Shown here: piece after piece, positions 57,488-64,000 of the stretch
Position numbering within the stretch: the first letter of the stretch is position 1
Layout of the letters: each line of letters starts with the position of its first letter
Origin: Chelonoidis abingdonii
Lineage: Eukaryota > Chordata > Testudines > Testudinidae
Length of the DNA stretch: 64,000 nt
Direction: 5' to 3'
NCBI RefSeq assembly: GCF_003597395.2
Contig: NC_133774.1
Span: 33,851,568-33,915,567, forward strand
Translations under genes and position numbers: made by a program
Notes under the pieces: generated by a model
Seen by the model: the letters and a program-made list of their open reading frames with translations, nothing else
Told to the model about the DNA's origin: nothing
The model's database searches: none

Positions 57488-59890
57488 TAAAAGAACGACA
57501 AAGAGGAAAGTGCATTGAACTAATTCAAAGTATTTCATGAGGGTGAAAAATGGAATCTGCCATATTGGGATTTGAACCTCAAGTTTCAGAAAGTCCAAGT
57601 AGGTCAGTTCTATAATTTATTCCACGAAAGGCTATCCTTGTTGAAACCATCAAAAGAAGATTTCAAAATTGGTTAGTGTCACAGTTCTAGTACCTGATTT
57701 AAGCATACACCTCTTCTTCGATTTTGCTTATATGTGCAGTGTTCACGATTGAAATTTTTACTATTACTCTTCACAAGTTATTAATAAAGCCATGAGTGTC
57801 TCACCATCCTCTAAAATTGTATTATAATGGATATAATATGCAATTCTTATTAGGCCACTGACAAAACTATAATGATTATAGTGACAAGTGTAGACCCAAG
57901 TTTAGCAATATCAAGATTAAACTGCATAAAGGACATAGGTACTTACAAATTCATAAATTCGTGTTAGAAAAACAATGACACCAATTCTTTGTGAAAACTG
58001 ATGAACACTTGTGGGGTTTTTTTTGCTTTAGGTAAAAGGGGATTTTTTGGGGGGAGGGTTAGGGGTACAACAAAGTTTTAGTGAGGTGAAGCAACCCACA
58101 AGCTTGCTCAGTTGCTGAATAGACAAAACCTGCTGTATTTTGAAAGCAGGCTGTGCAACTCTATTTGACATTAATGTCACATAGCTAAGTCTCTGTGCAC
58201 CGCTTTGAAATTTAGAGCATATTGATCAATGAAGCACCCATGCAAGCCTGTCAGCTTTAAATGCTTATGCATTTAAATGCAATTTTGGTTGCAAGAAGTC
58301 TACAAATGTCAGGTAACCAGTTATGAAAATTATATAACTCAATCATTAAAAAAAAATTCTCCTTCTTCCCAAATCCTAAACTGCACTAGTCCATATTATG
58401 GACTACTCACGTTTAACATTTCAGTAAAAAAACAGAAGTACAAATAATTATTTAAAAACATCATCTGGCTTTAAAATTATGTGAGAAAAAAAACAAACAA
58501 AAGAAGAGGAGGAACACAATTATTTTAAAATGGATAGAAATACTCACTCCTGTCCTGAGACATGGCAATACCACATTTTCACATAGAATGAATTTTTACC
58601 AATGAATTACAAGCGACTGAAAAAAGGGAGATAGCAATTGAAATACGGACAAACCCCTAACTGTGGTGATACAAATGATTCTGCTATAATTACTAATTAA
58701 AGGTACACACAGCAGGAAAAGAGAGGTAGTGTTTGAGGTCCACTGTCCAAATGATCATAAATTCCAGGCTCTTTGCACTCTAGGACAGTAATTGATAATA
58801 TTAAAGTAAGGTAACTATTAATACTTGCCAGATCACTTAATTTGGGTACCTCTGTAATCTTAATTACAATCTCAGCAAGAATGTCACCTTTTGAATAGAC
58901 AGCTGAATAAAGAATAGAAAATCAGGACTATGGGAATTATCTCTTGGTGTCATCTAGTGGTTACATTCCCATACTACATAAAAGAATTTCTGTTCTGAGT
59001 TCTTCGTATAATATTTGCTTCTGCTGACTGACTGGAGAAAGAAAGCTGGCATCTTTTAACAGACAAGGCAAGGTTAGCAACAATCAAGCCTTTCTCTGCT
59101 CTTCACTCTGGCCTTTTTTGCTGGTCTTATTAGGTCAAGATACATCAATGGAGAGCTCAGTTAACATACACTGGTGTGAAGGTGCTGTCTGCTGCCCCAT
59201 TTAGGTTGCATGACTGAGTGACTGGGTGTTGTTAAGGGACATCCGCTGCCAATACACAAGGTATTTCCTCATGGCTGACTGAACAGCACTCAGGGAATTC
59301 TGACAGATTGAACTGACATGCTAACAATCTGATTGCAGATGGCATTGGAGGAAGACTCAGAGTGAAAGAGAAGAGTCCTCTGACCCTCCTGTCATCTCCC
59401 TCTGTCTCTTTCTATCCAAATAAGGGAGCACCACAGCTGACACAGAGAAAGGTGACACAGTGAGACTGACTTAGCCACAGACGTGCTGTAATGTTGCTAT
59501 GGGTGTTGCAGTTTCTTTAAAAACAAGTATTTTTAATATAACTCCCATGGTTGTGAAGGGGAAAGGAACTAACCCATATCTGGGAATGAATGAGTAGAAA
59601 GAAAGCAAAGCCTATGCAGAAGATACCATTCAGAAATTCATGTAGTGGCAAAGCCCTGAACTCCTTTGTTTTCAGGCAGAACTTCCATTAACTTCAATGG
59701 GGAATCAATAACCATTTCCGTAAGGAGGCATCATGATGTGGATAAAGAACATGCCCATAGAAGTCTTTACTTGCCTCTTTGGCCTTAGAAGATAGATTAC
59801 AGGATTGGAACAATAAACTTGGTCAGGGTTTTTGCAACCTAAACCAAGATTTTCAAAAATAGGAGACTAAAATTAGTCTCCTACATAAAT
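57488..59890. other. Unassigned non-coding DNA
   Basis: There is no exon. AT-rich, with TAATTA-like words around 58780-58990 (GTAATTGATAATATTAAAG, CTTAATTACAATC). That is a possible conserved element by composition only. Confidence 0.4.
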
Positions 59891-59973
59891 GGCCTGATTT
59901 TCAAAATGCTGAGCGTGAAGTAGCTTCCAGTGATTTCAATGGGACTTGCTGAGTGTTCAACACTTTTGAAAAT
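59891..59973. repeat. Short palindromic MITE-like repeat
   Basis: It opens GGCCTGATTTTCAAAATGCT and closes AACACTTTTGAAAAT. The centre has CCAGTGATTTCAATGGGA. The arms pair imperfectly over about 30 bp. It is the same style as the repeats at 8930 and 28320. Confidence 0.5.
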
Positions 59974-60315
59974 AATTGTAATAATTCCGATCTCTAGATC
60001 AGAAAGCACTTTGCAAAAGAGATTGGAAGCCTAAATATGGTCCTAGGAACCTAACTTCTTACTTCTAAACAGGAAATCCTATTTTTCCAAACATTGGCCC
60101 TAAAGACTTACTTGTTGTGATGGAATATATGATGTTCTAGAACACATTCCAATACAGATGTAAAATTAAACATGCAAAAATAGGAATTAATTGTACTTGT
60201 TATTTATAATATTGCTCCACAAGAAGATGCCATTACGAAAAGAAAATGATAGTATATTTTATAAAAAAGATTGTGTTATGTGTTAGATGTAAAATTGGTT
60301 GAATTACAGTAGTTC
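59974..60315. other. Unassigned non-coding DNA
   Basis: Short AT-rich spacer; nothing recognised. Confidence 0.4.
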
Positions 60316-60471
60316 AGGGAGAAAGGATGGTCTTGTGCTTAAGGCTCTGGTCTAGGATTCAGCATATCTGAGTTCAATTGCTGGCTCTATCATAGTGTTG
60401 CTATTTGATGTTAGATGAGATAAGCCGTCGCTCTGTGCCTCAGTTCATCATTTGTAAGCTAGAGCATTCAT
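60316..60471 (+). mobile_element. MIR/CORE-type SINE fragment
   Basis: It has the SINE head with a B-box-like GAGTTCAATTGC at 60370, then GCTGGCTCTATCATAG and CTGTGCCTCAGTTCATCATT, the order of a MIR-like core. It breaks off where the Penelope-like tail begins at 60472, so the latter probably inserted into it. The tail is not recognised beyond. Confidence 0.5.
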
Positions 60472-60595
60472 TATCAGAGGGGTAGCCGTGTTAGTCTAGA
60501 TCTGTAAAAGCAGCAAAGAGTCTTGTAGCACCTTACAGACTAACAGACGTTTTGGAGCATGAGCTTTCGTGGGTGAATGTGAGGTATTCAGATAG
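60472..60595 (-). mobile_element. Penelope-like 3' tail, 5'-truncated copy
   Basis: On the minus strand it reads ATTCACCCACGAAAGCTCAT, TCTGTTAGTCTGTAAGGTGC and GGCTACCCCTCTGATA. Both ends are similar to the copies at 31662 and 34472. The flanking duplication is not clear (ATTCA appears on both sides, weak). Confidence 0.65.
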
Positions 60596-60612
60596 TCTGA
60601 TAATGAGGGACA

Positions 60613-60850
60613 CAGGCCTGGTCTACACTACGCGTTTAAACTGAATTTAGCAGCATTAAACCGATTTAACCCTGCACCCGTCCACACAACANNNNNNNNN
60701 NNNNNNNNNNNNNNNNNNNNNNNNNNNNNNNNNNNNNNNNNNNNNNNNNNNNNNNNNNNNNNNNNNNNNNNNNNNNNNNNNNNNNNNNNNNTCTGTTTTA
60801 CAAAACCGGTTTATGTAAAATCGGAATAATCCCGTAATGTAGACATACCC
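60613..60850. mobile_element. MITE of the GGTCTACACTAC group, contains an assembly gap
   Basis: The left end is CAGGCCTGGTCTACACTACG. The right end is AATGTAGACATACCC, a damaged inverted copy. Inside, TTAAACCGATTTAACC and AAAACCGGTTTATG can pair across the gap. The middle (60692-60791) is 100 N, so size and full structure are unknown. The related MITE at 43766 has long hairpins, which may be why the assembly failed here. Confidence 0.6.
60692..60791. other. Assembly gap (100 N)
   Basis: Exactly 100 N, the usual placeholder for an unknown length. Any reading frame crossing it, such as the one at 60656-60925 on the minus strand, is meaningless. Confidence 0.98.
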
Positions 60851-62466
60851 ACTCAGATAAACCTTACTCCACCATACCTTCCATTCACGACTGTTGACTA
60901 TTTTAAGTTTACGTACAATATCCATATGTTTTCTTTATGGACTGTATTTTCTGTGCTAAAATGAGAGAGATATGCTTCCATACTAAACTTTAACAGATAC
61001 CTAGCTTCAGCGGCACTACAAAGATTACTGTAATTTGTTTAAACAATATTAGTTGTTTTATTAGACTGAACATTACCGTTTACGAAGGGCTACAAATAAT
61101 CACATTTTAGTATGTTTATGTTATCATCCATCTGGTCAAATAACATGCTGTGTGATTGTCTACATTATTCTTAGTATGGCATACATGTGCATACTTCCAG
61201 CGTCACAATATGTCTATGAAATCTGGAAAATGAATCTTTATAATTTGTATAAAGAAACCAAAACCTCTGAGTTCTGAGAATAGACAACATCTGAGCATCA
61301 TCGGCAAGAAATTTCACTGCTGAGAAAAGAGCAGAGATGAAAAGAAAGAGGCTTAAAGTACATGCTACAAGGCTCTAATGATTATCAATAATTTATATTC
61401 CACAGATACAGTATATTCAACTTCATCCTTTGGTTTTTTTCTCCTAGCCTAACTCAGGCTCTTTTTCAAAAATCGGTACATTACTTATCTTCATGAGATC
61501 GTGTGCATATTCACAAAGAACCTGTTCAAGGATCTGGTCCACACTCATTACTGTGGTAACCAAGCATCTGTGCTAGCTATAGTAGCTGAAGTTTATGTTT
61601 TGCACATTGCAAAAAAGAGTTCTAACTTCCAGCATAATTTTTCAAAAATCAGTCTTTTAAGGGAACTTAGAAATCTATATATAAAGCAACATTACACATA
61701 CTAAAATCTCTTTATACTTTCAATAAAGATTTGGTTTGTTAAAAACAGACATATAGCAGTAGATTCTCTGACTCACTGCTGAGGAGGTGCGGAGGGAGCA
61801 GAGACTGGAAGGAAATCCTGTGCTGGAAATTCTCGTGGTAAAGACAGCCACTATAGCTCCCACCCAAAGAATCATGGTGCAGGAATGGGGGAAGAAGAGC
61901 ATAATGTGCTCCAGTAATTCTCACTGGCATATGCCCCTTGGAAACCATTGTTAGCTGACATATGTTAGAGCAGTGCCTATGCTGTTCTAACCTGTGCCTG
62001 GGGCCAGGGCCAGGTTTGGACAGAGGACTATCACCAGCTCACTGATGAACTCCTTTCCGCTGCTAGTCCCATCAAAGCAAATCCCATCACATAATTATGG
62101 CTAATATTCATTAAGAAAAGTCATTGACCAGCAACTAATAAGCCTATTCAATTTGCACGAGTACCCAAAAAGTATGAAGCTGTCATTATATGTATTATTT
62201 GTATTACAATAGCAGCAGGGCCCCTAGTCCAGTTTGTAGATCAATTGTTTTAGGCATGATGCTTTTTTTTTTTTATATGGCCCTAAATGCTTTTATATTT
62301 TAAGCCTGATCAGAAAAAACTCTTTCAGATACAAGGGCACTAAAACATTTGGTTTTCCTCATAAAAATAATTGCTCCAGATACTGAATTTTAACTGTAGG
62401 GAGAGAATGAAATTATTCAGGTACACTAGTAAATAATAAGACATATTAATTTATATATATATATAT

Positions 62467-62497
<31 letters not shown>

Positions 62498-62735
62498 TAC
62501 GATAAATCAGATGAGGCCAAATTAATTTACTGAATGTGATTATCCAATTTGTATGCATGTATCATTTCTGTATCTCAAGTTAGAAATATGGACTATGTAA
62601 CAATTATAATTGGGTGTGTATTGGGAAGACATCCACCAGACAACAGGCCATCAGATTTGATGAGCCATCAGGAAGGAACAAAAAACATGAAGATACTAAT
62701 CTCTCTCCCTCCTGGGAGGCATCTGGGGATGTAAC
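60851..62735. other. Unassigned AT-rich DNA
   Basis: No exon and no recognised repeat apart from the microsatellite at 62452. T-run at 62265-62273. Chance frames of 60-70 residues have no domain. Confidence 0.4.
62452..62499. repeat. (TA)n(CA)n compound microsatellite
   Basis: About nine TA units (62452-62469) pass into CA units with one TACA interruption (62470-62499). Confidence 0.95.
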
Positions 62736-63516
62736 TGTGACACTACTAGGTCAGGTGGTCTTGTCTAGATACTAAATATTACCTGGGACTTCTTGTAACT
62801 TTCCACTGGAAGGGAAGAGGGGGTCAAGTTTGGGATTCCTGCCTTATGTAAATCTTATTTAAGGGTTGAGAGGAAGGCAAACAGGACTCCTCCACTCCAT
62901 GGCCTGTCTGCCCAAGAAAAAGGCTGCTAAAGCCACCTGAAGGGAAGGCAGGTGGGGAGTCCAGACTGAGACAGGGGTCCAGTCTGAAAAGAACTATAAC
63001 TGGAACTCTGAACCACAGAAACTTTTCAGCCTGCCTAAAATAACATTAGGGTAAGAAATTACATTTTGTATCCTGTTTCTTAAGTATATTGAGAATAGCT
63101 TGTGTACTTCGGTTTATTTGCTCAGTAATTTGCTTTGTTCCGTCTATAATCTCTGATATTCACTTAAAATTCACCTTTTGTAGTTAAACTTATTTCTTGT
63201 TTATAACATAACCCAATGTGTACAATTCATAATTGAGGGAGGAGGCAGATTTCATAATATATCTTTGGGTCTGCACTCCAAGGGAGGTGGACACCTGAAT
63301 GGTGGAGCAAATCCCTTAAGCTGAGCCTTCCCAGAACTGATCTCAGTGTCTGTTTCATTCTGCAGTTTGGTGTGGCCCTGCCTGTGTGTGTGCTAGAGGA
63401 AGCTTAATAGCTTGGGTCAGCAAGACAGGTAAAAAGGGTGCGCAGGTTGGCCTAACAGGCAGGCTCAGTGGTATCTCAGCACATCGGTGGCATCCAAAGG
63501 GGGGCAACCCGTGACA
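62736..63516. mobile_element. LTR-like repeat
   Basis: The unit of about 781 bp begins TGTGACACTACTAGG and ends AACCCGTGACA, giving TGTGACA/TGTCAC inverted ends. It has a T-rich, AT-rich central part (63060-63210) between two more GC-rich halves, as in the other LTRs here. The flanks GTAAC and TTAAT do not match well, so no target duplication is shown. There is no pol sequence beside it. Confidence 0.5.
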
Positions 63517-64000
63517 TTAATCTTTCCTTAATGGCTCTGATTCCTCAAGGCACTTCAGCAGCAGCAGCATTTATCAGGGCTACACTAGTATCTAAATTAG
63601 GTGAAGAGGCTTTGGTATCTTCTCTACTCATGTAACACCATTGGGTCACACTTCAGGCGCTTGCTTATGTTCTACACTTATAATGTTGATAATGAACCAC
63701 ATCAATATTTATCGGTTAACACAGGTGCCTTCCAAAATTGGCTACCCAGAAGTTTCTCTTAGAACCACCTCTCTTTCTTCAAGGGATTAACGTGATCTAT
63801 GATCCAGCTGTATAGATTCAATTATAACACGACAAAGAAACCAAATGATTGCACCACATATAATTACCAACAACATAAATCTATCCAAATAAGCAACCCA
63901 TGTCCACAGAGTAGTAGGGCTAATAAATACATTTTGTACACATACACTAAAAGAAAAGAAAAATACAGGGATGAAGAATCAGTTAGTGGAGCACCTCAGA
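63517..64000. other. Unassigned non-coding DNA
   Basis: AT-rich sequence to the window end; nothing recognised. Confidence 0.4.

Noticed and set aside
60656..60925. 89-residue frame across the gap
   Set aside because: It includes 34 unknown residues from 100 N and lies in a MITE.
1..64000. CRISPR array, operon or prokaryotic gene cluster
   Set aside because: No regularly spaced direct repeats, no dense coding, and the repeats are typical of vertebrates.

Overview
The window reads as vertebrate nuclear DNA, most probably from a turtle or a close sauropsid. I infer this from the interspersed repeats: CR1 LINEs with the 3' end TCTATGATTC, a Penelope-like family whose tail reads 'GAAGTGGGTATTCACCCACG', MIR-like SINEs, long TGTAA...TTACA LTRs and many fold-back DNA transposons that begin 'GGTCTACACTAC'. 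These are judgements from memory of repeat families; no database was searched. I found no exon, tRNA, rRNA or CRISPR array of a host gene. The window is best described as intergenic or intronic DNA that has taken in transposons repeatedly.

Layout. 0-15 kb: an LTR with a TATGA target duplication (661-1633), a palindromic MITE (4273-4584), a CR1 3' half (4610-5769), a Penelope-like element with a decayed C-terminal coding region and a 10-bp duplication (8978-9859), a second LTR with a CTTA duplication (11452-12660) and a MIR-like SINE. 15-35 kb: mostly unassigned AT-rich DNA with one CR1 (18840-19689), several MITEs, an LTR-like repeat split by a 626-bp hAT MITE with a perfect 8-bp duplication (25655-26280), two Penelope tails with 8- and 12-bp duplications, and a reverse-strand CR1. 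35.2-38.1 kb: a 2.9-kb hAT transposon with near-identical 8-bp duplications. Its dead ZMYM1-like transposase has a middle segment inverted relative to both ends and lacks its catalytic core. 43.7-47.8 kb: a triple-hairpin MITE, a CR1 tail, and a Gypsy-type pol remnant in which integrase lies before reverse transcriptase (the Gmr1-like order), followed by palindromic hAT-type MITEs. 49.2-54.7 kb: an LTR remnant abutting an almost full-length CR1 (zinc finger plus SGNH-esterase ORF1; endonuclease and RT ORF2). 55.9-57.2 kb: a third LTR. 60.3-63.5 kb: a SINE, a Penelope tail, a MITE interrupted by a 100-N assembly gap, a TA/CA microsatellite and a fourth LTR-like repeat.

All coding remnants belong to mobile elements and all carry stops or frameshifts, so none is expected to make a functional protein. 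The most interesting objects are the rearranged hAT transposase, the INT-before-RT retroelement, the CR1 with a readable two-ORF structure and an 11-bp duplication that shifts ORF1, and the Penelope-like insertions whose target duplications can be read directly.
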